NCBI GenBank assembly: GCA_027579435.1
Contig: JANBPK010000885.1
Coordinates: 1,978 to 62,517 of the forward strand
DNA length: 60,540 nucleotides
DNA from: Candolleomyces eurysporus
Lineage: Eukaryota > Basidiomycota > Agaricomycetes > Agaricales > Psathyrellaceae
Reading direction: 5' to 3'
A program made the position numbers and the translations under genes. The notes under the pieces were generated by a model. That model did not search any database. It was not told the DNA's origin and saw only the letters and a list, made by a program, of their open reading frames with translations. Of this stretch, positions 1 to 9,939 are shown piece after piece. Position 1 is the stretch's first letter, and each line of letters starts with the position of its first letter.

Positions 1-515
1 ATGAGTCCCGCCTCTGTCGGTGGGAACCTGGGTAAAAATCTTCCAATTCACAGAGAGCTTCGTCCGCTTGCCTTCGAATCAGAATACACACATCATGTCT
101 GTCTACGCCAAATTTGGATCAGTCAGCACTGACAAGCTGAATTTTAGGGAACATGGAAGTTGTCAGTACGGCCCGCCACCAGGGTGCCGACTATGCCATT
201 GTTTGTTTTTCCGATCCTTGTCTTCTCGCAGGGAGGGGACAATTTGATTGTGATGCGGGTTCCTGGTGAGTTCAAGTCCAGGGTGCCAAGTTCAGTTCGA
301 AGCAATTCGGAGGCAGGCCAAGCCTGAGCCAGCGCGGAAGTGCCCCAGCCTAACAATACCCAACAATCAATCTGATCACCTCGATTCNGACCTCATTTAG
401 ACTTCATTATGTCTGTCTCCTCGCCTCGTCAAATTGTTGGGGATAAGGATGGGCCATCCTCNTCGATAAATGACAGCCCCCTAAACCCTAGCTTCTAACT
501 TTCACCTTGCTAGCC
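1..515. other. Left edge, no recognisable gene
   Basis: I see no convincing coding exon in this stretch. Short open frames on both strands show no family resemblance and no plausible splice structure. The last 100 bases or so must hold the promoter and 5' leader of the acyltransferase that starts at 516; they contain a CT-rich leader just before the start codon but no clear TATA box. Confidence 0.5.
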
Positions 516-2421
516 ATGTCTCTCGTAGTTGATTCAGCCCTCGCAACTGTTGCCCCCACCCTCGAACCAAAGTCTATCGCCTCNTCACTCGAGGATGCCA
601 CTACTATTCTCGAGAATGTCAATCTCCACCATGGCGCATCTTCGTCAGAGGAAACCNTGGTTAACAAAGGCTTGACAGCCGTTCTTCGTCGGCTTGGAGA
701 TACAGAAGCGTCCTATTTCCTTCCTTCTCGTGAAAGCGGAGTGAACGACATGTACGTCCCGTTTTTCAATCTCTGTCTAATTATCAGCCGAGTTCATCAC
801 TGTGCCAGGTACTTGATGCTGGGACTGAATACTGCTGGCGGTTTAATGGCGCGCAATCGTGTCAAACTAGTTTGGGCGATTATGAGGACCCGCCATCCTC
901 TTCTCGCGTCCACTATTGAAATGGACAATTACGAAGAGATCTATTTTAAGTGAGTTAATACACTCGAACGCANATACCCTTTTGTACATATGCTNAACCG
1001 ACCTAGATACAATCAGCCGAATACGGGGGCAGCAGCCCTGTCCGATGCTGATTCTTCCCTGGAGTATCGTTCTCAGACATCGCAAGGTACAATTGAGTCC
1101 AATGACAAGCTTGCACCCACTCATCAGTTCAATAGAATTACTCGACAGTTACTTGAACGGCCCCCGAACCCTGTCAGACAAGCGACTCTCATATCTTGTA
1201 GTCTCGTCAGCGGACAAGCTCGACAGCGAAGTCGAAGGAGAAAGATCCTTCGACCTGCTCATTTGNTCTACCCATTTCCTGGGAGATGGCATGGCCCTTC
1301 ATCAGTTTGCNCACGAGTTCCTTGGTCTCGTGGGCAGCAATACCGACGACGCTGGTCTATTGGAGATTCTCGAGGCAGAGATATCTACTAGAAGAGCGAA
1401 GTCTGCCGACGAGGGATTGACCTCTCAACTCCCCCTTTCGCTAGAAGAGCGGTTACCTCAGTCTCCTGCATCAAAGTTCCAGAATGCCGCAGTGGTCGTT
1501 GACTACCTCGCTAATGAACGGCGGCAGATAGTGCGTCTGTTTCAGTTCAGATCGCTGCGACTCTCCTAACAACTGATTTTAGGGTGGGCATGCGTTCCCC
1601 CGCCGAAAAGCCGACGAGCGGAAAACAGTTGTCCCAACTGTTTCATTCGACGCCGACAGAACAAAATCCATTTTGCGTAAATGCAAGGAGAATGGCGTGT
1701 CGATATCCAGCGCCGTTTTTGCTCTNTGCAACGTAGCNTGGGCCCGCACCCATACCGGTGGTTGGGAATTGCCAATGTAGGTGTAACTTGCTTTTTGGTG
1801 AAGCCGGTCCCTTCTGACAATTATGCCCCAAGGATGATGTACTCTGCAATGAACATCAGGCCACAGCTCGAGGCGAACGAGCGGCTTAACAACTCCTATT
1901 TCTTCNTGTGCATNGGNTTCTTCAACATCATCCTGCCTAGCTTCCTCCCCAAGGAGACAGANGCAAGCAAGATNTTCTGGCACCGNGCNCGTTCAGTCAA
2001 AGTCCAAACCGCCAAAATTGCCAAGTCTCCTTCCCTTGTTTCTCGGAGCAAGGAAATGGCAAAGGAAAGNGGTATACGGGCCCGTGTGTGGGGCATGCAA
2101 GACGATGGTGTGGAAGTAACTATCACGCCACCGAAGCGAACNNTTNTCGAAGAGACCAATAAGNCGCCCTCCACNGCCCTCATTGGGTTGTCGATGCTGG
2201 GGAACTTGGACGGAATCTACAAGCATCCAACCTTCCCTTCCATCAAGTTGCACACTTTGACGACTGGTTCTCGCCAGAGGAAAGGAGGGATGCTGCTCTT
2301 CGGCTATACTTTTGTCGGTAAGCTCTGGTTGAGCCTTGGCTACGACGTCAATGGGTTTGATGACGACGTNGTTCAAACTTTTTGGCGTAACTTATTGGGG
2401 TGTGTAGACGAGTTCTTGTAG
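516..2421 (+). CDS. BAHD/condensation-fold acyltransferase
   Basis: Predicted CoA-dependent acyltransferase of the chloramphenicol acetyltransferase/condensation-domain fold, 544 aa. Six exons fit: 516-751, 809-949, 1007-1086, 1136-1530, 1583-1776 and 1833-2421; together they are a multiple of three. The start at 516 is the first in-frame ATG. The key sign is the active-site motif HFLGDGMALH (HxxxDG type) encoded around 1270-1300, where His acts as general base in this superfamily. Upstream comes RHPLLAS, typical of the first half of the fold, and the C-terminal half carries MNIRPQL and an FGYTF strand. Substrate unknown: fungal members acylate secondary metabolites, but no biosynthetic core gene is nearby. 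The stop codon lies inside a tandem duplication. Several Ns fall in the coding sequence and behave as in-frame substitutions. Confidence 0.8.
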
Positions 2422-2759
2422 AAGCTTTGTCGAATATCCTTCGTTNGAACTGTNCATGTAACTTGGGGCTTTCATNTAATCGGATACCCATCACATACTT
2501 AAGCAGTAATCGGAAGTTGAACCGGTCAGCAGTCAGAGAAGTCTAGTAGAAACAACGATAATATGGGTGAGTGCACGTNTATAGTTCTTGTAGAAGTTTT
2601 GTCAAACATCCTTCGTCGGAACTGTGCATGTAACCTGGGGCTTTAATTTAATTAGATACCCNTCGCATACTTAAGCGCTGATTGGAAGTTGAATGCTCCT
2701 CGCTCAGCAATCAGAGAAGTCCAGTAGAAAAAAATGATAATATGGGTAAGTGTATAGTA
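2411..2759. repeat. Tandem duplication of about 172-177 bp
   Basis: Two direct copies lie head to tail, about 2411-2582 and 2583-2759. Both begin AGTTCTTGTAGAAG and end with AATATGGGT(G/A)AGTG. They differ by scattered substitutions and a few small indels. The first copy starts inside the last codons of the acyltransferase and includes its stop codon and 3' flank; the second copy repeats that 3' end downstream. Confidence 0.9.
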
Positions 2760-2949
2760 CAATTGCAATTGCCGTCGGTATAATCGTCCCGTCCGCAGCG
2801 TCTATAGATTACAGACCCTCCATACAATAAATAAGTCGGTCATGCATGGTCGTGTTGTGTAATGATCACGAAGNTCATGCCCGTGCAGGAAGGAGATTTT
2901 GTCGCTGGTAGACGTGGGTTCTAAGTATAAATTCGTGATGAGCGACATG

Positions 2950-3146
2950 CTAAGTNTTNATAAAGAGAAAATAAACGCACAATGGTTTCCGGTAAGACCT
3001 AACAGCAAGGCCGATAAATAAGGCTTCAATGCTACCCCAAAGGAGAAGAGTCTATAAAGAAATGAAGAGTTGAGTCTCGATGCGNGCTAAGGGAGAGCAG
3101 TCGATAGTGAACTTACCCTGGTTCGGGCAAGGAAGAGGTTGTACAT
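2950..3146 (-). CDS. Candidate 43-aa spliced ORF
   Basis: Reading leftwards, ATG at 3146 opens a 30-nt exon (3146-3117) that ends at a strong donor GTAAGT. A 65-nt intron (3116-3052) ends TTTATAG, and a second exon (3051-2950) closes with TAG. The product would be a 43-aa peptide beginning MYNLFLARTR followed by a hydrophobic run (LLLWGSIEALFIGLA). Two Ns make the last residues uncertain. I recognise no family. The reason to list it is the combination of a good promoter, a typical leader and a canonical intron. It could be an untranslated leader of a non-coding transcript, or a gene whose main frame is elsewhere. Confidence 0.25.
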
Positions 3147-3275
3147 GGTTGGTTGAGATTGGATTGAAGAGTGCTCAAATTGGAGAAGGCTGAGCTTATT
3201 GGGGCTTCTGAGGCTGGTTCGCTGGTTGGATTCTGAGGTTCTCGATCGACAGAAGCCCGTGCATTATATACCAGT
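3147..3275 (-). promoter_or_regulatory. TATA promoter and pyrimidine-rich leader
   Basis: On the minus strand a TATATAAT box (about 3272-3264) lies roughly 120 nt upstream of the ATG at 3146. The sequence between is C/T and A rich, with the CAACCAACC context before the ATG that is common in well-expressed fungal genes. The assignment rests on sequence pattern only. Confidence 0.4.
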
Positions 3276-3640
3276 TAAATTGCTCATTACATTCGCCGTG
3301 GACTGCGGGAGGAGGGTTCTGGACATTCGAAAAATAATGACGATACCCCATGCATGNTAGGAACAACAAGGGAACGAGGAGGCCAGTCTATCCTGGCCTC
3401 CGTTCCATAACGGGTCCAGATGGTCGAGCTCAAGAGGCCAGTGGGATCCATTCCCAATCAAACCGAAGCCGACGGAGGCTCTAGACAAATGGCCATCAAT
3501 GACATCAAACAATCAGGGGCGGCCCGACTTGCTACGACCCTATCATCCGTCTGCGTTTCGTGTGCATACCTCCAAGGGCTCGAAATAGCAATGGACCGTT
3601 CGCGACTCATCGAACAGGCTATGATTGATAGTATCTAAAG
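3276..3640. other. Gap upstream of the candidate short ORF
   Basis: No exon, RNA or repeat is recognised here. It lies between the putative promoter on its left and the 3' end of the TBC gene on its right. Open frames on both strands look like chance frames. Confidence 0.4.
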
Positions 3641-5835
3641 TCAGATGTCTGGAAGCTCTCTCTGTATCAAACGAGTCCAGGTGCTCTCNTTCCACCAATC
3701 CTCCATATGGTCTATCCGATCCCAGAGCGTCTCTTCGTCGACGCCGTATATCTCGTATTTNCCCCCNTCTAGAGATGCGCCCTCCCGCTTAGCTACNTCC
3801 AGGGCCGCTTTATTTTCACCCCTGAAGNACTTGTGAGCTTNNTNANAGAAAAAGCAGTGNCTTTCACGTACTTGAGCAGTTCAAGAAGTTCTTTCCTGTC
3901 AGGGAAGAAAAGCCTCGACTCCAACACTGCAAGGATNCCTATTGCCGCGCGGAAGAGGAAGGAGTCTCCTTCCANGAGCAGNACGTCCCATAATCTTGCA
4001 CAGGCTTCAAAAGGAAGATGATTAAGGAACAATGGTATCAACCAGTCTGGCAAATAGGCAGACGGGGAAAGCTGATGCTGCTTGAAGTTGAAGTAAACTT
4101 TGGACAGGTGTAAGTAAGGGTTGTCATTAGTCGACTTGATCAGATAGACTTACTCTTTGGCATCCCATCAGCCAAAAGGGTATCGAATATTCTATTCACC
4201 GGATTCAAGCTATGACCCGATTGAAGTTTCGGGATACCGCTCACCTATAGTATGCTTCTACCTGGTCTCTTGAGTAATGAAGCAGGAACGGCAGGTAGAG
4301 AACAATCACTCACGTCATCTTTCGACTCTTCTCCACCAAAAAAGCTGCGTAGACAATGCCTGTCGAGGAGATTACGCATAACCATAAAAGCGTTCTGTGC
4401 GGGCAAGTTGATCAACANCATCGCAGCNACTCGCGCTGCCCCCATGATGTAACTCAGTCCTTCGTCACTCCGGGCTACAACCCATGCATACAGCATGTCC
4501 TTCAAATCACTGTAAAGCGGTCCAGTTTCATGATGAAAGATATGGAGCNCAGGTAGAGTCGTTCGAACATCTTGTTCTAGGAGGTCTAATATATCNTGAG
4601 GGAAAACACCAGACGATAGAGCTCGCTTTGCCCTGGATAAACAGATGCGATAATGGTCTGAATCTTTCAGCATTNTGAAANAANACCGAATAGCAAAGCA
4701 AAGATGTACCTTTGCTTAACGCCAACGGATTTCCGACAGCNTTCTCCCACATCGACGCACGAAGTTTGGTGGGAATACCCTTCCACCANAATTTNCTCAG
4801 CTGCGGATTCTTGTGNACGACTCTCCAGTCTGGTACTATCTCCCTTTCCCAAATGTGCAGAGACTCTTCTANTGCCTTTTCTCGTAATGTACGGCGATCT
4901 TGAAGAGCNTTTCGGCGTTTCTCCGCTAAACATGGAGCGTTAGGCAACGANGGTGACATATAGATAGCANACTCACCTGCTACCCTGCTCTGCTTCATCA
5001 TATGCTGCCAATCCGCCATATGTTTGTCNTCTTCCTGNCGTGGTTTCGGAGGCAGGAACGTCGGACGAGTTTTACTTCTGACTTTCTCGAAAGCNCTGGG
5101 ACCTCCGGAACGACTGTACTTGTGGTTATANGGTTTCTCAAATAGCGGTGTCGCTTTAGAATCAGGCAACGATGAAGATGATGGTTGTTCAGAAACCTGG
5201 GTACGNGANGTAGATGCTGGAGTTGAGGCCGAGGATCTGGGTAGGTGGGTGCTGGCAACCACAGTTGCAACAGCAACAGCTGCAGAGGAAGCGTCCACAG
5301 AGACAGAGGGCGTGTGCGGCTTGATTTCAGAAGTCAAGGTCACTCGNTGNGTGGGCGCGTCGATAACGACGCTGGGGTAAGGACTTTCCCCTTGCTGCTC
5401 GGGTGTCTTTGGTTCTTCTGGATCACTGGCTGGGCGAGTTGGACTGTCTTCGGAATCCGAATGGACCTCNGTCATTGTCGATGTGAGTATCTGAGGGTAG
5501 TGAGCGGAAGGCGGGGATTCCACGGTGGGAGATGTCCACTCCCCCGCTTGGCCGTACGTGCCGCCATTGATATCGAGTGTGGAGACNGATGCGTTCGAGT
5601 CTTGGTCCTTGAANAATGCACCCGTTGTCGACGCGGTGTTGTTCTCAGAATCGACGTCCTCCCAAGAGGGCTCCAGCGGGGGAGGTAAGTGACGTTCGAG
5701 CTCCTTGCGTATCGCCTCCCGAGTGAAGGCAGAGGACATATCAGTGTCATCGTCGCCATCGGCGAATGCGTCGTCGTCGTCGACATTCAAAACGGCGATA
5801 GCGTGAGCAGGTGACTGGATGGGGGACTTGGACAT
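3641..5835 (-). CDS. TBC-domain protein, probable pseudo-RabGAP
   Basis: Multi-exon gene whose TBC domain most resembles the TBC1D12/TBC1D14 type. The ATG at 5835 opens a long acidic, Ser/Pro-rich N-terminus, followed by KHMADW and the TBC entry motif WWKGIPTKLRASMW. A 46-nt intron (4709-4664) joins NPLALSK to DSDHYR. The domain goes on with the ETGPLYSDLKDML block, then FLNHLPFEACARLWD, and ends ELPDI at 3641. TBC domains stimulate GTP hydrolysis by Rab proteins using an arginine (IxxDxxR) and a glutamine (YxQ). Here these regions read EQDVRTTLP and SYIMGA, so the Gln is Met and the Arg is out of register. This suggests a non-catalytic Rab-binding role. Other introns include one near 4976-4926 and two in the 3' half; the exact junctions there are uncertain because of Ns. 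Confidence 0.85.
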
Positions 5836-5970
5836 GGCAGAAGAGAGAGAGAGGTGGGCAGTCCTGCCCGTCGCTAAACGGATCCGTAGTCATGATCGTA
5901 GCTGTGACCCTACATAAATTATGTCACGAGTTTGAGCGCGTCTATCTCTTTCTCCTCCAACACCGTGTAA
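5836..5970. promoter_or_regulatory. Divergent promoter, TBC gene and GCP4
   Basis: Only 135 bp separate the start codons of the leftward TBC gene and the rightward GCP4 gene, so both promoters must overlap here. No clear TATA box is seen. Confidence 0.5.
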
Positions 5971-8254
5971 ATGATTGCTGAAATTCTGCTGCTCTTAACA
6001 GGCCATTCGTCCTCACTGTTCCCAGCAGATCATACTCTGAACAAGGATATATCTTCGCTGCTGCACCCTGGCGAAAAGCAATGTCTGGAGTCGCTCGGAT
6101 TAATAGCCTATCGCTACAGGAAGGTCAAGACGTCGTGTAGCAGACTCCAGAAGTCCCCATCTCGCTACATTTGCGCACTGGTCGCGTCATTATCCCAGAT
6201 CTTGAAGCAGGAGTATGAAGCTCTGGTCGTGGAGACCGAGGCAAAGGTCCTCAAGCGCGACCCGCTCCTCGTCGCCGACGGCGCTTCGTTCCACTATCCT
6301 CTGTGCGTGCCATCTTCTCCGCATGGGACGCCCCCCTCGCTGCACTATCAACGCTCATGGATGACCTTGAATCAGACAAAGAATGGAAAGCCGGACCACT
6401 CATAGACATGCTGCTTTCCCGCTCGAAGACGGGCGTGCACCGCGTCGCAGAGATATTTGCACAACTCTCTGTCGCTGTCCAGTCCGTCTGGCGATCGCAC
6501 TTGACGGCCTTGCTGGTGCATGGGTCCCTCTCCGAGTCCGAGCCATTGGCTACAAAGGATTACACCCTCATCGAGAGCTCCTTTCCTTCATGCATTTCTC
6601 CCCAGTCCCTCGAATTGATCGCGTACGTGGGCCGCGCTATCGGGACTATCAAAGCCGTGAAATGGCAGAAGCAGCTGCCTCGGACACTCGCTACAGAGCA
6701 TACGCTCATGCTTGAAAGAGTTTTACCCGAAGATCAACATGCCTTTGACACGGTCGTCAGCCAAATTCGAATCAATGTTGGGGAATGGCTCTGGATGAAT
6801 ATCCTCACAAAGAAGGACATCGACGAAGCAGTTGACTCATTGTGAGAGAATTCATTTATCATTTTCTTCTCCCGTTTCACCTTTTTGACATTGTAGGGGC
6901 AATTATTTCCTCCTTCGCAATGGCGAATTCGCGCTCTCCTTGATCCGTGAAATCGAGCGGCTGAAGATTTCGCGACTGACAAACCGGACTGGAACCGCTT
7001 CCATTATACGAGAGCAAGATCTGAACCTGGCACTGTTTCGTGCATCCCTTGGAACGACAGCCCAACACGATCCATGTCTTTCGCGACTTCGATTTCATCT
7101 TCCAACAGGACCGTTGCGACCGCTTCTGCCCACCTTGGGTAAACCTTTATCTCAATCGATTTCATTAGCGAACGCCGGCGCGCTCGACCCTTCGCTATTC
7201 AACTCGCAATTGCTCGGGACCCCGCTTGCCCTACTTTATGCGATCGAATGGCCGCTGGACTTGTTCCTGGGCAGAACCGAATTGTCGGCCTATGGAACGC
7301 TTTTCTCATTCTTGTCCGGGCTGCGCAAGACGCATACACGCGTTCACGGGTGTTGGAGTTCCCTTTCAAACGCACAGCGGGCCAGAAGGAGATGGACAGG
7401 TTTGGGGGAAGGGGGCACCTCCGGAGATCAGGAGATGCGGAAGAAGTTGCTACGACGCGGGTGGGGAATAGTCAGGGACATGGGATGGTTTCTTGACACA
7501 CTTCTGGGATACGTGATGATGGACGTGGTAGACGTCGAATTTCAAAAACTGAAGGCGGTTTTATCAAAAGAAGGGGCTTCCGCCGAACAATCAGCAACAA
7601 GAAGCGATCCAGCGCCGACAAACCAAGCGCCTGCGAGCGGCTCGACGGTGCAAAAGGCAAACAGCGCCCTCGACTTTACATCGCTTCGAACGATCCACTC
7701 AAACTACCTTGATCGGTTGTTGAACGGGTGCCTCCTGACAAACCCCGGACTGACATCCGTTCTGCAGTCGGTCCTGGAGACATGTGAGCACTTTGTCGGG
7801 CAGGTGGAGCGTTGGGGTGGTGATGTGTTGCCTGCACTGCTTTTTGAGGGGAGTCTGCGCTCCGGTGGCGAAGGGGTTGGGGCGATGGTTAAGGAACGAT
7901 GGGGCGTTGTGGCGGAAATGGACGAGGTAAGCACGGGTTCCAAGCGTTCCAAGACATGTACTCATTCGACCGAAGACATTGCGCCATCTGTTGGAATCGT
8001 TCTACGAGCAGCTAAACGGGTCGATATCACAACAGGGTTTCGCAAGCGGCGTCGACACGTCGAAAAGTGTCTTTTTAGGCGTGAGTGTGGCGAATCGATC
8101 GACGGTCAACGTGAGTCGGATTGATAAGAACATGGAGGATAGCAGACGGCACGTGGAACGGCTGCTGCTGCGACTGGATTTCAACGGAGGACTGTCGCAG
8201 CCCCGGAAGGGCGGGAGCAGCGAGGAGATCCTGAGCGGACTCCCGNGCACATAG
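5971..8254 (+). CDS. Gamma-tubulin complex component GCP4 (Spc97/98 family)
   Basis: Subunit of the gamma-tubulin ring complex, which nucleates microtubules at the spindle pole body and elsewhere. The N-terminus MIAEILL...LLHPGE matches GCP4, and the C-terminus LLLRLDFNG matches the conserved family end LLLRLDYN. Three exons: 5971-6841, 6897-7926 and 7976-8254, with introns of 55 and 49 nt. The reading frame breaks once inside exon 1: codons read ...VADGA up to 6284, then the conserved block FVPLSSVRAIF continues one frame over from 6285. No intron fits there. Adding one missing base makes the gene 727 codons exactly, so I take this as a sequencing error or, less likely, a real inactivating mutation. 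There is a Ser/Ala-rich insertion near 7570-7660. Confidence 0.88.
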
Positions 8255-8524
8255 ATAAGATAAGGGACGCTTATGTACATGATCAGGCGGAGAGGCTTGC
8301 TGGCAATATTTCAATTTACTTGAATTTCACCACTTGAAAATGGTCCGGGGAAATAATGTTTTAAAGGTTTGTCAAGAATGACGAATACATATCGATAAGA
8401 TTGTNATCTCTTATTTGCTCAGCTCGCCACCCTCTTCCGAAGCAGAATGGCCTCAGGTCCAAATACNGCCCAACGTCTCTCCCAGCAGCTTCGTTTTCTT
8501 TCTTCCTCCCCATCATCACATACC

Positions 8525-9748
8525 ATGTCTTCTGGTGAGCCCATCGCGTCAATTTCTCCTCCTCGTCGCGCTCAACGGCCCCCGCAGCNTACACCCCGCG
8601 CCTCATCGGTGCTCCCAACACCCTTGGTGAGTGCGCGTCGTCGTCATCNCCAGGTCCCGTTATCTGACCGCCATCGTCCAGACCACCGCGTCTTNATTGA
8701 GCAGAATGGCGCCGTTGTCTCGCCGTTCCACGATATCCCCCTCTTCGCTGACCAGAGCAACGGCATCTTCAACATGATCGTCGAGGTGCCGCGCTGGACC
8801 AACGCCAAGCTCGAGATTTCCAAGGAGGAGCCCTTCAATCCTATCAAGCAGGACATCAAGAAGGGCAAGCTTCGCTTCGTTCGCAACTGCTTCCCNCACC
8901 ACGGCTACATCTGGAACTATGGTGCTTTCCCTCAGGTACCCAACCTCCTCATCCTCGTCGTTCCGCCTCATCTAATCTTATCTATTCCAGACCTGGGAGG
9001 ATCCCGGTCAAACTCACGCTGAGACCAAGGCCAGGGGTGATAATGACCCTCTCGACNTCTGTGAAATTGGCGAACAGGTTGGCTACGTCGGCCAGGTCAA
9101 GCAGGTCAAGGTCCTCGGTATCATGGCCCTCCTTGACGAAGGCGAGACCGACTGGAAGGTCATCGTCGTCGACGTCCAGGANCCNCTTGCNTCCAAGCTG
9201 AACGACATTGANGATGTCGAGAGGCACCTCCCCGGTCTCATCCGGGCCACCAATGAGTGGTTCAGGTACGCCCGTTCGCTCNCTCAGGGGTAATNTTTTA
9301 CNGAACCCATGTACCCTTTAGGATCTACAAGATTCCCGATGGAAAGCCCGAAAACACCTTCGCGTTCTCTGGTGAGGCCAAGAACAAGAAGTATGCCACT
9401 GAAATCATCCACGAGTGCCACGAAGCATGGCGCCGCCTCATCACTGGCGAGACCCCCGCGCAGACNCCCTCCTANGACCTCTCTATGTAAGTTCTTTTCG
9501 TCGCTCTCGATGTTCTCAGGTCTTTAAATAGTCCTCCTTCATAGCCGCAACATNACTATCCAAAACTCTCCTGGTTTCGTTACCAGGAACGACCCTTCTT
9601 ATGTCAACCTTCCTCCCGACTCNAGGAAGCCTCCTGCCCTTATTGACCCTTCCAGTAAGTTTTCAATNTCACTATTCCTGTTTCTATTCACTCAGNGTTC
9701 GTCCCTTCAGTCTCCAAGTGGTTCTACATTTCATCTGCCCAAGTCTAA
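8525..9748 (+). CDS. IPP1: Inorganic pyrophosphatase, family I
   Basis: Soluble family I inorganic pyrophosphatase, 301 aa, which hydrolyses pyrophosphate to phosphate and so pulls biosynthetic reactions forward. Seven exons: 8525-8534, 8588-8626, 8682-8935, 8991-9265, 9322-9486, 9545-9654 and 9696-9748. The first exon is only 10 nt, and splicing gives the typical start [16 protein letters not shown]. The family signature DNDPLD(V)CEIGE at about 9037-9070 holds the metal-binding aspartates (DxDPxD), and [12 protein letters not shown] and SVSKWFYIS are also typical. A longer open frame begins at 8447, but its reading frame lacks the conserved N-terminus, so I start at 8525. The C-terminal exon runs toward the 3' end of POM152. 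Confidence 0.95.
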
Positions 9749-9939
9749 GCAAAAATATGGACAGTAGTTTGGATATCTGCTAGGAAGTCAATTTACGAAT
9801 CGGAAGCCACNGAAGTTGCTATAAAAATGCTGTTGGATCTGCGTTGAACCACATATTATTGCGTGAGCTCATGAATACTATACAGTGGTCTAAGATGTGT
9901 GATATGGTTCATCAAGATGGCATGCATGCATAGTGGTCA

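Noticed and set aside
8447..8524. Upstream ATG that would extend the pyrophosphatase N-terminus
   Set aside because: Its frame runs through the first two introns and loses the conserved [10 protein letters not shown] segment; the 10-nt first exon at 8525 restores it.
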